Positions 31,735-42,899 of a DNA stretch of 64,000 bases are shown in pieces. The first letter of the stretch is position 1; each line of letters starts with the position of its first letter. The DNA comes from Silene latifolia. Its lineage: Eukaryota; Streptophyta; Magnoliopsida; Caryophyllales; Caryophyllaceae. Made by a program: the position numbers and the translations under genes. The DNA lies in contig NC_133534.1 in NCBI RefSeq assembly GCF_048544455.1, positions 32,984,217 through 33,048,216 on the forward strand, given 5' to 3'. The notes under the pieces were generated by a model. The model had not been told where the DNA came from, searched no databases, and was given only the letters and a program-made list of their open reading frames with translations.

Positions 31735-32160
31735 CTTATCCAATCTTATCCGTAATCTAGATAAACCGACCATGATCAAACAACTGGCATACCATTTATT
31801 CAATCTTATCCAAGCTTATCTATAATCTAGATAGACCAATCATGATCAAACAACTGGCATATCATTTATCCAATCTTATCCAAGCTTATCTGTAATCTAG
31901 ATAGACCAACCATTATCAAACAACTGGCATATCATTTATCTAATCTTATCCAAGCTTATTATCTGTAATCTAGATAGACCAACCATTATCAAACAACTAG
32001 CATATCATTTATCCAATCTTATTCAAGCTTATCTGTAATATAGATAGACTAATCATTATTAAACAACTGACATATAATTTATCCAAGCTTATCTATAATC
32101 TAGATAGACCAACCATTATCAAACAACTGACATATCATTTATCCAATCATAACATTTAAA
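31735..32160. repeat. Tandem array of ~61-71 bp units, upstream of the transposase relic
   Basis: Six to seven units contain CCAATCTTATCC, GTAATCTAGATAGACCAACC and ATCAAACAACTGGCATATCA. Most units have an extra AAGCTTATCT. The same unit recurs at 34130-34370. Confidence 0.93.
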
Positions 32161-32169
32161 ACATTATTT

Positions 32170-32500
32170 TACAAGGCTACATTAATACAATATTTTAAAA
32201 AACACACCATAATATTTGACAAGGCTACATTAATACAATATTTTAATACAACACTCTGGAAACGAAAAGACAACACTCTGAAATGAAAAGACAACACTTG
32301 AAAATGAAAAGATGAAATGAAAAGAAAAACATTAATCTAGTTGTTCTGCAAGTCATGAAAACGGTGATAATTTCCATTGTTCTTCCGCCGGAGTTCAATC
32401 ATTCCTTGATTGTAAAGATTGATATGTATTCTATTTGTACATCTTTTCATCCATCTAGAGCTTCTTATTGGCGAGCGCTAATTGCTCAGCCCTCATCTCC
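32170..32500. other. Segment between repeat array and ORF1 relic
   Basis: ACAAGGCTACATTAATACAA occurs twice (about 32172 and 32220), and GAAAAGACAACAC words repeat. It is probably internal DNA of the Harbinger element. No frame is called. Confidence 0.4.
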
Positions 32501-32506
32501 AGGCCA

Positions 32507-33945
32507 TCATTTTTTTTCCTGAAAATTCATTTTCTCCCAATATAGTTCCACATCAAGGGACTTTTTTTCACCAAAACGGTCAATGATTTCAGCCAAATAG
32601 ACAACCTCGCCTACTTTCATTTTTCCTTTGTTCTTTTTAGCTGCTTTTATACCTTGAGGGCGTTGGCTACCCATACCTTCTTCATCGTCTCCGCTATTTG
32701 GTGTAGAAAATTCGCCTTCATTAAATGTGAATCTCTTACCACTACTAGCTAAGTCAGGGTCACTACCAAATGTAGGGGTATCTGGATAAGGATATTTATC
32801 AACATCAACCGACATAGTCTTTCAAGACTTATTGCTGGCACTGGCACCAATGTTTTTTTTCTTTTTTTTTTTATTAATACGAGAAGTACCAAATATAAAA
32901 AAGAGGCAGTCTAAAAGGCAAAATAAAGAACAACTAGACTAGTGCATCCTACTACACAACATCACCAGGCTATCAAAAAAAAAATATGAGAAATAAAATC
33001 TGCCCATGCTATCCCATAGCTGAACTATCTGCTTCTAGTAATCCTGTCTAACCAAGCTTTATCTTTTTGTTGTACTAGCTAATGAATTAGAGGTATAAAT
33101 TTGCCTTTACAATCTGTATGATCTGCTCAGCAACATTCTCAGGTCTATCCAGCTTGACCTCCACCCTACTGTATTTCTCTGATGTCAAACACTTCAGAGA
33201 AATGTTTTCTTGCCTTTACACATGCACCAATGCTTTCTTCTACATAGCTCCCGACAATTTCCTGCCATTTCCTGTATTTTTTTAACAAAAGCCATGCACG
33301 TTCAAATTGAAACTTACCGTCCGTTTCATTATGAAGTGAGCTTCTTTGATTACATCTTCCTCATTCATTCCACTAGACTTTCTCCTTTGAGCTTCTTCAT
33401 AACAACCAACCCATTTCATAACACCGGTAGATATTTTACGAAAAACGACCACCCAACATGCCTAGATTTTCTCTTTAGGCATGAGAGTTGGATTAGCTTC
33501 ACGTGCTAAATCAAATAACACTTTGACTTTAACACAAAGTGCATTTTCTTTTGATTTGTGCTGATCACATTATCAGTTGAATGTCTCATAAAAAATGAAA
33601 TGAGAGCTTCATCTTCTTGAATTATCCATCTTGATGGTAGTTTTAATGGTTGTTTTGATGGTTGAATTACCCTTTGAACTAGTTGGTTTGGTTCAATCTC
33701 ATTATCCACATCACATAGAATTTTGAGATAAGTTACAGTTAAACGAGCTTAGGTTATTTGACGGCATTTGGGATAAAAGTCGTGGAACTTTCTTCATAAT
33801 TTGAATAATTTTGGTCATTTTGTGGGGAAAGATTATAACTCTGATTAGGGTCATATTATGGAGTAATTGAGATGTTTTGCCCATATTTTTGAGGATCGGA
33901 GACATTTGTGGATTTGACTCTACCACTCGAGGATTCAATTTTCAT
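32507..33945 (-). pseudogene. PIF/Harbinger ORF1 (Myb/trihelix-like) relic
   Basis: Minus-strand pieces in order: LPSRWIIQEDEALISFFMRH (33.6 kb), a Myb/trihelix-like start. Next, in shifted frames, is a segment around 33.3-33.5 kb whose translation includes WKNREE/EEAQRRKSSGM-like words. Finally the frame 32507-32815 has GSQRPQGIKAAKKNKGKMKV, the RP-G-KxAK stretch of the NAM-associated domain. This is the accessory DNA-binding protein that accompanies plant Harbinger transposases. It is split by frameshifts and by an insertion beginning with poly-T (32853-33190), probably a minus-strand retroposed copy. Confidence 0.6.
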
Positions 33946-34129
33946 CTCTTATTTCCTTAAAATTTCTAACATTTGCTTTTCATAATGATACATAATAAGT
34001 AACTAGATAAAATTAGATGATCTTTTTTAGAGGGTAAAGGAAATAAAACAAGTAAGAAAAGAAATGGTGTGTTGATATATGTCAATATTATTACTTATTT
34101 ATAGGTAAAAAAATAAGAATTGTAAATAT

Positions 34130-34370
34130 TTCTTATCTTATCCAATTTTATCCGTAATCTAGATAGACCCAACCATGATCAAACAACTGAGATATCATTT
34201 ATCAAATCTCATCCAATCTTTTCTGTAATCTAGATAGACCAACCATGATCAAACAACTGAGCTTTAATCAATATTATCCAATCTTATCCGTAATCTAGAT
34301 AGACCAACCATGATCAATCAACTGAGTTTCATTTATCCAATCTTACCATAATCTTATCTGTAACCGAGAG
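34130..34370. repeat. Second block of the ~65 bp tandem units, upstream of the ORF1 relic
   Basis: Four units match those at 31735-32160 (TCCGTAATCTAGATAGACC, ATGATCAAACAACTGAG), in the same orientation. Confidence 0.92.
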
Positions 34371-34379
34371 TTTCCAATG

Positions 34380-36023
34380 TTTGATATTGAACCGTTGGTG
34401 TTTGTCTGTCTTTATGTTAATTATGCAATTGTTTTGTTTTAGTTATTGTATTGTACTAGATCCCATCTTTATTTAAATTAAGAAAATATTTGTGTTTGGT
34501 AAAAATAAGAATGAGATTAAATCCAAAAACAACTCGAGATAAAAATTGCGAATTGTTAATCTTCCATTAAAAAAATGATATTTAAGATAGTAAAGAAAAT
34601 CAAAGAAGGAAGGGAAGGAAAAGTATGTGGATCGATATATGTCAATATTACTACCTATGTGTAGAGGAAAAAAAATAGAAATTATGGTGTAATTTTTTTT
34701 TCAAAAAAGATAATAACATAATAATTATTGGCAAAAATAAAAAATAGCTTAGAAAATAATGTATTGTGTACGTGTTAAATACTCCAAGTCAATCTTGTGC
34801 CAAAATGCTACCCAAATACTTTGTATGTCACGCCAAAATGCAATAAAAAAGCATACGTTTTGTACTCCAAGTTGCTTTTGGGTGCACTACTCCTCTGCGT
34901 CTTCATCCGCCATTTGTAGCGAATTGTTTGCTTCCTCGATTTATCGCGGTATTAAAATCATTTTTGGACAAGAGACTTTTCCCTTCGTTGTTTTTTTTTC
35001 GCTTAACGTGTTCCGCATGGTTGTGGGTGCTCTAAATGGAAAATTAATGAAAAAATGTATGTGAAAAGTTAAAGTCTACATGTGAAAAAGTAATTCCGTA
35101 ATTTTAACATAACATATTAATAATTTCCAAACAATAAAATTACTTCCTAATTGAAGTATTATAACCATTATTCAAATTTTTAGAACAATTAGATTCGATT
35201 TTAGAGAAAAAATTAATATATAAGCTTTAATTTGTCTAGGTTTAGCCATAAGGGTATGATATGAAAACTTAATGAAAAAGTGTATGTGCAAGAGTAAAGT
35301 TCGTATGTTAAGAAGTAATTCCGATAATATTATTGCAAGACCGTATGTTAGAAAACTTACTTAGCAAAAATATACTACAAAATTAGGTTAAAAACGTAAA
35401 TTTGATTTTATTACTAAAAGATGTACATACATCAAAAGATATAAGGTGTTTCGGGTATAAATACATTTTTCTTAAGCATATACTTACACGAGACTAATAA
35501 TGATTAACAAGGGGACTTTGTGAGTAGATAAAAAATTATTCTTCGGGCCAGAGAATTTTTTTGTTTTGGTTCAAATGAGCGCACTATATCGCGGGTGAGA
35601 ATCAAAACCCAAATTTCATGGTTGAGATAAGAGAACTCTTACCACTTGACTATAATTGGGGTATAAACTATACAGTATTGGTGCTTTTCAAATGTTGAGC
35701 TTTAGGTATGTCTATGTTGTTATAATCCCTCGTCTAAATTGTATTTATTATCTGTAATTATGGTGATGAGGTGGGTTGTACATTTATAAGGATTGTTGAT
35801 TCCCTCTATTTTTCAGATGGTAATGAGACAGGTAATCTTAACTATAGTCGTTGTAGCGGATCTGTTACACTTGGAGCTAATCAGCCTATTCTTATCTACG
35901 ATTTTAGGCTTCAATATTGAGGTTGAGTTTCATTTATTGTATAATGAACTTATATATAAAATGATTTAATGATATAATTGAGATTAAAAAGAGAAATTGA
36001 GTTGGAGTTCACTTTTATAGAAC
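34380..36023. other. AT-rich intergenic stretch
   Basis: No gene is supported. The 101-codon frame at 34759-35064 has no family resemblance. GTAAAGTT.GTATGT-type words near 35060 and 35300 suggest an old local duplication. Confidence 0.45.
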
Positions 36024-36560
36024 CTAACTGTAGAGTAAACAGGGGGGTAGGCTATTTATTTTGAGTTGGAGTTATCAAGCCTGATTTCATGATTGTTGAT
36101 CTCTAGCCTGCTGGGTTGCTAAGTCAGGGTTTTATACCAAAAGAGCCCTGAAAAGGCTCGAAACCCGTGCTCGAAGCTCGCTCCTAAAGCCCCGCCAGAG
36201 CCCGCTCCCGACGCCGCATTGAGGTCCTGGCCTAACGTCCCCGGCTCGGTTCCGTACCGCTGTGCCGCCGATTTTGTGCTCCTAAATTATAATAATTCCT
36301 AGGACAATAATGTGTGGTGCATAATAGAAGAGCTCAAGGACGAATGACATCATGTGGTCCTTCCTTTTGTCCCCTAAAAGCCGCCGCCACAATTAAGGAG
36401 CATCAATTATCTTTTGCAAGTCGCCAAGGACGTCCCTTTCAAGTCATGTGACTAGTTTTAGGATGTTAATTTTTCAGCTTGTTGTTTTGTCATGTTCTCC
36501 TTTTAATTGTAGCCATAGGATGTAACTTTAGATGAAAGGCCAAGATGTAATGTGAGACTC

Positions 36561-36568
36561 TATATAAG
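36561..36568 (+). promoter_or_regulatory. TATA box in LTR1 (also 38059, 39558, 41056)
   Basis: TATATAAG follows GTGAGACTC in all four LTRs, about 530 bases into each LTR. The transcript would start near base 560 of the LTR. Confidence 0.8.
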
Positions 36569-37175
36569 GAACTCACAACCCCATGTAATATTCAGATTTT
36601 GATGAATTAAAATTGTTGTGTCAAACACAAAATTTAGGGTTTGCCTAAGGGCTGCTCTCTTCCAACCAATAGTGGCGATGCCTTTCTTGGTTGATAGATT
36701 AAGGGAGGTTAACTTTTGTGCAAGGCCGTGGTTAAGCTCTCCTAATCGCCTGTGCCTGGTGGTTATCCCGTGCATAGATGTGGATAATCGACCACGTCGT
36801 TAGTAAGGGTAGTTTAGTCTCGTGCCGGTGTGAGCTAAACTAAACCTGCTGTCCAGGTTAAGATCTAAGCTTGTGCTGGGCTGTGGCTTAGCTCTTAATC
36901 ATATCCAGCTTGTATTAGGGAGTTGAACTTGTAGTTTAGCTATACTAATCGAGTAGGTTGTGGATGGTACCATGTGGAAACTGTTGGTATCTCGTTCACA
37001 ACCATATCTTTTATGTTTTCTTAGGTTAGTTTCGCAAATAAATGCTCTTAATTTCGATGTTTTTAAAGGATTTGAAAAGGGGAGAAACTTTTTTTTTTAA
37101 GTATGCCAAATTCGTGCATACCCTATGGTGGCTCCATTACAATTCGTAAGGACCCCCGGGGTTTTCACTGCAAAT

Positions 37176-37187
37176 TGGTATCAGAGC
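37176..37187 (+). other. Primer-binding site (also 38674-38685, 40174-40185)
   Basis: TGGTATCAGAGC, complementary to the 3' end of initiator tRNA-Met, lies three bases behind each of LTR1-LTR3. LTR4 has none because the genomic flank follows. Confidence 0.93.
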
Positions 37188-39700
37188 TTCGGCTCTTGCA
37201 TTTTCTTAAATCAAGACGGTCTTGGTAAGAGGGAGGTCATGGTTGTGCAAAGGAGTCACCCTTCAAACCTGTGCTTGACTGTGGTTTGTAGGTTCTGGCC
37301 TGATGACCTGTTAAGGACACTTGTGCTAGGCTGTAGTGTCTTGGATCAGGCTAGTTAGCAAAGGGATCCTAAACCTGTGCTAGGCTGTGGTTTAGAGTCC
37401 TTTTGTTGTTGTCTTCTTAATCATCTATTCTTTTATTCTTTCTGAAATTGTTTTGTTCCTTTTTTCCTCTTCTTTTTTAACAACGAAATTTGAGGACAAA
37501 TTTCTTTTAATAAGAGGAGTGTTGTAGAGTAAACAGGGGGGTAGGCTGTTTATTTTGAGTTGGAGTTATCAAGCCTGATTTCAGGATTGTTGATCTCTAG
37601 CCTGCTGGGTTGCTAAATCAGGGTTCTATACCAAAAGAGCCCTGAAAAGGCCTGAAACCTGTGCCTGAAGCCTGCTCCTAAAGCCTCTGCCAGGAGCCTG
37701 CTCCTGACGCCTGCATTGAGGTCCTGGCCTGACGTCCCCTGGCCTGGTTCCGTACCTGCCAGGCTGCTGATTTCAGGCTCCTAAATCATAATAATTCCTA
37801 GGACAATAATGTGTGGTGCATAATAGAAGAGCTCAAGGACGAATGACATCATGTGGTCCTTCCTTTTGTCCCCTAAAGCTGCTGCCACAATTAAGGAGCA
37901 TCAATTATCTTTTGCAAGCTGCCAAGGACGTCCCTTTCAAGTCATGTGACTAGTTTTAGGATGTTAATTTTTCAGCTTGTTGTTTTGTCATGTTCTCCTT
38001 TTAATTGTAGCCATAGGATGTAACTTTAGATGAAAGGCCAAGATGTAATGTGAGACTCTATATAAGAAACTCACAACCCCATGTAATATTCAGATTTTGA
38101 TGAATTAAAATTGTTGTGTCAAACACAAAATTTAGGGTTTGCCTAAGGGCTGCTCTCTTCCAACCAATAGTGGCGATGCCTTTCTTGGTTGATAGATTAA
38201 GGGAGGTTAACCTGTGTAAGGCTGTGGTTAAGCTCTCCTAATCGCCAGGCCTGGTGGTTATCCTGTGCATAGACTGTGGATAATCGACCTACGTCTGTTA
38301 GTAAGGGTAGTTTAGTTCGTGCCAGTCGTGAGCTAAACTAAACTCGTTGTCCGGTTAAGATCTAAGCCTTTGTCTTTGGCCGTGGCTTAGCTCTTAATCA
38401 TATCCAGCTTGTATTAGGGAGTTGAACTTGTAGTTTAGCTATACTAATCGAGTAGGTTGTGGATGGTACCATGTGGAAACTGTTGGTATCTCGTTCACAA
38501 CCATATCTTTTATGTTTTCTTAGGTTAGTTTCGCAAATAAATGCTCTTAATTTCGCTGTTTTTAAAGGATTTGAAAAGGGGAGAAACTTTTTTTTTAAGT
38601 ATGCCAAATTCGTGCATACCCTATGGTGGCTCCATTGCAATTCGTAAGGACCCCCGGGGTTTTCACTGCAAATTGGTATCAGAGCTTCGGCTCTTGAATT
38701 TTCTTAAATCAAGACGGTCTTGGTAAGAGGGAGGTCATGGTTGTGCAAAGGAGTCACCCTTCAAACCTGTGCTTGACTGTGGTTTGTAGGTTCTGGCCTG
38801 ATGACCTGTTAAGGACACTTGTGCTAGGCTGTAGTGTCTTGGATCAGGCTAGTTAGCAAAGGGATCCTAAACCTGTGCTAGGCTGTGGTTTAGAGTCCTT
38901 TTGTTGTTGTCTTCTTAATCATCCATTCTTTTATTCTTTCTGAAATTGTTTTGTTCCTTTTTTCCTCTTCTTTTTTAACAACGAAATTTGAGGACAAATT
39001 TCTTTTAAAAAGAGGAGTGTTGTAGAGTAAACAAGGGGGGTAGGCTGTTTATTTTGAGTTGGAGTTATCAAGCCTGATTTCAGGATTGTTGATCTCTAGC
39101 CTGCTGGGTTGCTAAGTCAGGGTTCTATACCAAAAGAGCCCTGAAAAGGCCTGAAACCTGTGCCTGAAGCCTGCTCCTAAAGCCTCTGCCAGGAGCCTGC
39201 TCCTGACGCCTGCATTGAGGTCCTGGCCTGACGTCCCCTGGCCTGGTTCTGTACCTGCCAGGCTGCTGATTTCAGGCTCCTAAATTATAATAATTCCTAG
39301 GACAATAATGTGTGGTGCATAATAGAAGAGCTCAAGGACGAATGACATCATGTGGTCCTTCCTTTTGTCCCCTAAAGCTGCTGCCACAATTAAGGAGCAT
39401 CAATTATCTTTTGCAAGCTGCCAAGGACGTCCCTTTCAAGTCATGTGACTAGTTTTAGGATGTTAATTTTTCAGCTTGTTGTTTTGTCATGTTCTCTTTT
39501 TAATTGTAGCCATAGGATGTAACTTTAGATGAAAGGCCAAGATGTAATGTGAGACTCTATATAAGGAACTCACAACCCCATGTAATATTCAGATTTTGAT
39601 GAATAAAAATTGTTGTGTCAAACACAAAATTTAGGGTTTGCCTAAGGGCTGCTCTCTTCCAACCAATAGTGGCGATGCCTTTCTTGGTTGATAGATTAAG

Positions 39701-39899
39701 GGAGGTTAACCTGTGCAAGGCTGTGGTTAAGCTCTCCTAATCGCCAGGCCTGGTGGTTATCCTGTGCATAGACTGTGGATAATCGATCTACGTCTGTTAG
39801 TAAGGGTAGTTTAGTTTTGTGCCAGGCTGTGAGCTAAACTAAACCTGCTGTCCAGGTTAAGATCTAAGTCTGTGCTGGGCTGTGGCTTAGCTCTTAATC
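39701..39899 (+). other. Four hairpins with a shared loop in LTR3
   Basis: The hairpins are 39701-39737 (stem around TTAACC/GGTTAA plus GAG/CTC), 39755-39784 (TTATCC/GGATAA), 39809-39839 (GTTTAGTTT/GAGCTAAAC) and 39857-39897 (TTAAGATCTAAGTC/GGCTTAGCTCTTAA). The loops are TGTGCAAGGCTGT, TGTGCATAGACTGT, TGTGCCAGGCTGT and TGTGCTGGGCTGT. The equivalent hairpins exist in the other LTRs. They lie downstream of the TATA box, so they would be in the RNA leader. Confidence 0.85.
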
Positions 39900-40261
39900 A
39901 TATCCAGCTTGTATTAGGGAGTTGAACTTGTAGTTTAGCTATACTAATTGAGTAGGTTGTAGATGGTACCATGTGGAAACTGTTGGTATCTCGTTCACAA
40001 CCATATCTTTTATGTTTTCTTAGGTTAGTTTCGCAAATAAATGCTCTTAATTTCGCTGTTTTTAAAGGATTTGAAAAGGGGAGAAACTTTTTTTTTAAGT
40101 ATGCCACATTCGTGCATACCCTATGGTGGCTCCATTGCAATTCGTAAGGACCCCCGGGGTTTTCACTGCAAATTGGTATCAGAGCTTCGGCTCTTGCATT
40201 TTCTTAAATCAAGACGGTCTTGGGAAGAGGGAGGTCATGGTTGTGCAAAGGAGTCACCCTT

Positions 40262-40398
40262 CAAACCTGTGCTTGACTGTGGTTTGTAGGTTCTGGCCTG
40301 ATGACCTGTTAAGGACACTTGTGCTAGGCTGTAGTGTCTTGGACCAGGCTAGTTAGCAAAGGGATCCTAAACCTGTGCTAGGCTGTGGTTTAGAGTCC
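40262..40398 (+). other. Three hairpins with the same loop in interior 3
   Basis: The hairpins are 40262-40286 (CAAACC/GGTTTG), 40311-40340 (GGACACT/AGTGTCTT) and 40362-40398 (GGATCCTAAACC/GGTTTAGAGTCC). The loops are TGTGCTTGACTGT and twice TGTGCTAGGCTGT. They start about 75 bases behind the primer site. The same trio is in interiors 1 and 2. Confidence 0.85.
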
Positions 40399-41679
40399 TT
40401 TTGTTGTTGTCTTCTTAATCATCTATTCTTTTATTCTTTCTGAAATTGTTTTGTTCCTTTTTTCCTCTTCTTTTTTAACAACGAAATTTGAGGACAAATT
40501 TCTTTTAATAAGAGGAGTGTTGTAGAGTAAACAGGGGGTAGGCTGTTTATTTTGAGTTGGAGTTATCAAGCCTGAGTTCAGGATTGTTGATCTCTAGCCT
40601 GCTGGGTTGCTAAGTCATGGTTCTATACCAAAAGAGCCCTGAAAAGGCCTGAAACCTGTGCCTGAAGCCTGCTCCTAAAGCCTCTGCCAGGAGCCTGCTC
40701 CTGACGCCTGCATTGAGGTCCTGGCCTGACGTCCCCTGGCCTGGTTCCGTACCTGCCAGGCTGCTGATTTCAGACTCCTAAATTATAATAATTCCTAGGA
40801 CAATAATGTGTGGTGCATAATAGAAGAGCTCAAGGACGAATGACATCATGTGGTCCTTCCTTTTGTCCCCTAAAGCTGCTGCCACAATTAAGGAGCATCA
40901 ATTATCTTTTGCAAGCTGCCAAGGACGTCCCTTTCAAGTCATGTGACTAGTTTTAGGATGTTAATTTTTCAGCTTGTTGTTTTGTCATGTTCTCCTTTTA
41001 ATTGTAGCCATAGGATGTAACTTTAGATGAAAGGCCAAGATGTAATGTGAGACTCTATATAAGGAACTCACAACCCCATGTAATATTTAGATTTTGATGA
41101 ATTAAAATTGTTGTGTCAAACACAAAATTTAGGGTTTGCCTAAAGACTGCTCTCTTCCAGCCAATAGTGGCGATGCCTTTCTTGGTTGATAGATTAAGGG
41201 AGGTTAACCTGTGCAAGGCTGTGGTTAAGCTCTCCTAATCGCCAGGCCTGGTGGTTATCCTGTGCATAGACTGTGGATAATCGACCTACGTCTGTTAGTA
41301 AGGGTAGTTTAGTTCTGTGCCAGGCTGTGAGCTAAACTAAACCTGCTGTCCAGGTTAAGATCTAAGCCTGTGCTGGGCTGTGGCTTAGCTCTTAATCATA
41401 TTCAGCTTGTATTAGGGAGTTGAACTTGTAGTTTAGCTATACTAATCGAGTAGGTTGTGGATGGTACCATGTGGAAACTGTTGGTATCTCGTTCACAACC
41501 ATATCTTTTATGTTTTCTTAGGTTAGTTTCGCAAATAAATGCTCTTAATTTCGCTGTTTTTAAAGGATTTGAAAAGGGGAGAAACTTTTTTTTTTTAAGT
41601 ATACCAAATTCGTGCATACCTTATGGTGGCTCCATTGCAATTCGTAAGGACCCCCGGGGTTTTCACTGCACTAACTACT

Positions 41680-42030
41680 ACATATGTAAATATGAGAGCA
41701 CGCATAAAGATGAGAGAGACTCTTCTCTCAAAATCTCATAGAAAAATAGGAGATCTGAACTCCTTTTCTTATCTCCTTCTCCAACTCATTTTCTTGTCTC
41801 TCTCCTCAATCATCATCTTTCATAGTCATCTTCTTCCTTTTCCTTTTTTAAGGTTAGGTAGATACTTAATCTCTTATCTTAAGTATTCTAATGAAAAAAA
41901 ATTTAGCCATCTTTCTTGATTTTTAATTTTTTTGCAAGAAAGTTATGATCCTTATATTCATCCTCAATTGGGTAAAATATAGGATACATATTCCTTACAA
42001 AAACAATATCCCCTTAAGCCTCATCAAACT
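41680..42030. other. Right flank of the LTR array
   Basis: AT- and CT-rich, with no gene. AGAGAGACTCTTCTCTC near 41723 is a local palindrome. Confidence 0.4.
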
Positions 42031-42034
42031 GAGG

Positions 42035-42835
42035 CTAAATCCCATTTAGGGCATCAATAATCCTAATGTTACAGTTAGGAAAAGCACTGTTAAGAATGAA
42101 AATACTAATTGAAAATTTTAGACTATGAACAAGTTTTGTTGCCGGTCTCTCAACGTTAGTGAAGATGCGCTTATTTCTTTCTTCCCAAATGTTGTAGATT
42201 GCTCTTGCAACACAACTATAAAACCAGACATTCTTCCAATATCTTCTATGCTCATACCTCTTTGCCCATATAAGTTCAGTCAAGTATTTGTTAGTTCTGC
42301 CTGCATCCAAGTCAATAGTCCGTGCCAAACCTCATGTGCATAAGTGCACTTGAAGAATAGGCGGGAGTGTGATTCAGCTGCATGCTTACAGAGAATGCAT
42401 CTATTGACTATAACCAAGCCTTTTAAGACGAGGGAGTCCACAATAGCCAATTTCTTCTGGATTGCCAAAGCTGCAATAATGCCATGTCTCAGTATTACTG
42501 CTTTACCATTCATTGCTTTGATGCAGTCCAGCACAGGATATTTAGTCTTGAACCAGTTATGGGCAGACTGCACATCATATTTATCACCCTTCATTCAGCT
42601 AGCAACCAGAGTTCTTGCATTATGAAGAAACCCAACAACTACAAGCTAAGGATATCCTCCTTCACTGAGATATACTTCTGAAACTGTCAACAAAATGATC
42701 CTTACTTGTAGTATCCCAAAGAGAACAGTGAGGGAAATTGTATGCAAAGTTCCATTTGCACCAAAGACTAGTAGCATCTTTCTTTATTTTATCCTTCGTA
42801 AAAGGCCCGACTTTAATTTGCTCTCCATTTTAGCC
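42035..42835 (-). pseudogene. LINE fragment, zinc-binding region of reverse transcriptase
   Basis: Minus-strand pieces in order: PFTKDKIKKDATSLWCKWNF (42.8 kb), a stop, then 42280-42594 with KGDKYDVQSAHNWFKTKYPV, a short region resembling the zf-RVT core (VIVNRCILCKHAAESHSRLF, CTYAHEVWHGLL). Next is a frameshift into 42035-42328 (YWKNVWFYSCVARAIYNIWE, ERNKRIF), which is the usual ending of zf-RVT LINE proteins. The catalytic reverse transcriptase is absent. It is distinct from the LINE at 3.2 kb. Confidence 0.75.
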
Positions 42836-42885
42836 TAGGAGAGTTTATTACAGTCATAATGCAAGAACTCTGGTTGCTAGCTGAA
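42594..42885. repeat. Perfect 32 bp inverted repeat
   Basis: The bases 42594-42625 and 42854-42885 are exact inverted copies (key word CTAGCAACCAGAGTTCTTGC). One arm lies inside the LINE fragment and the other just upstream of it. Confidence 0.95.
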
Positions 42886-42899
42886 TTAGAAAAGGTTTA

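Larger units (their letters stand above)
36029..41670 (+). mobile_element. Tandem array of a small non-autonomous LTR retrotransposon (4 LTRs, 3 interiors)
   Basis: The order is LTR1 36029-37172, interior 37173-37522, LTR2 37523-38670, interior 38671-39020, LTR3 39021-40170, interior 40171-40520, LTR4 40521-41670. LTRs are 1144-1150 bp (TGTAGAGTAAAC ... TTTTCACTGCA) and all interiors are 350 bp. Each interior starts AAT plus primer site TGGTATCAGAGC and ends with GAGGACAAATTTCTTTTAA and a purine tract GAGGAGTG. That 3' end resembles Ty3/Gypsy elements. CTAAC flanks the entire array (36024-36028, 41671-41675). No protein is encoded. LTR U3 is full of CCTG words. Confidence 0.95.

Noticed and set aside
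34759-35064. 101-codon Cys/Ser-rich frame
   Set aside because: No recognisable domain and it lies in AT-rich intergenic DNA.
36560-41919. Recurrent 60-98 codon frames on both strands of the LTR array
   Set aside because: They recur only because the repeat recurs. They overlap the structured leader and interrupted reading is seen between copies.
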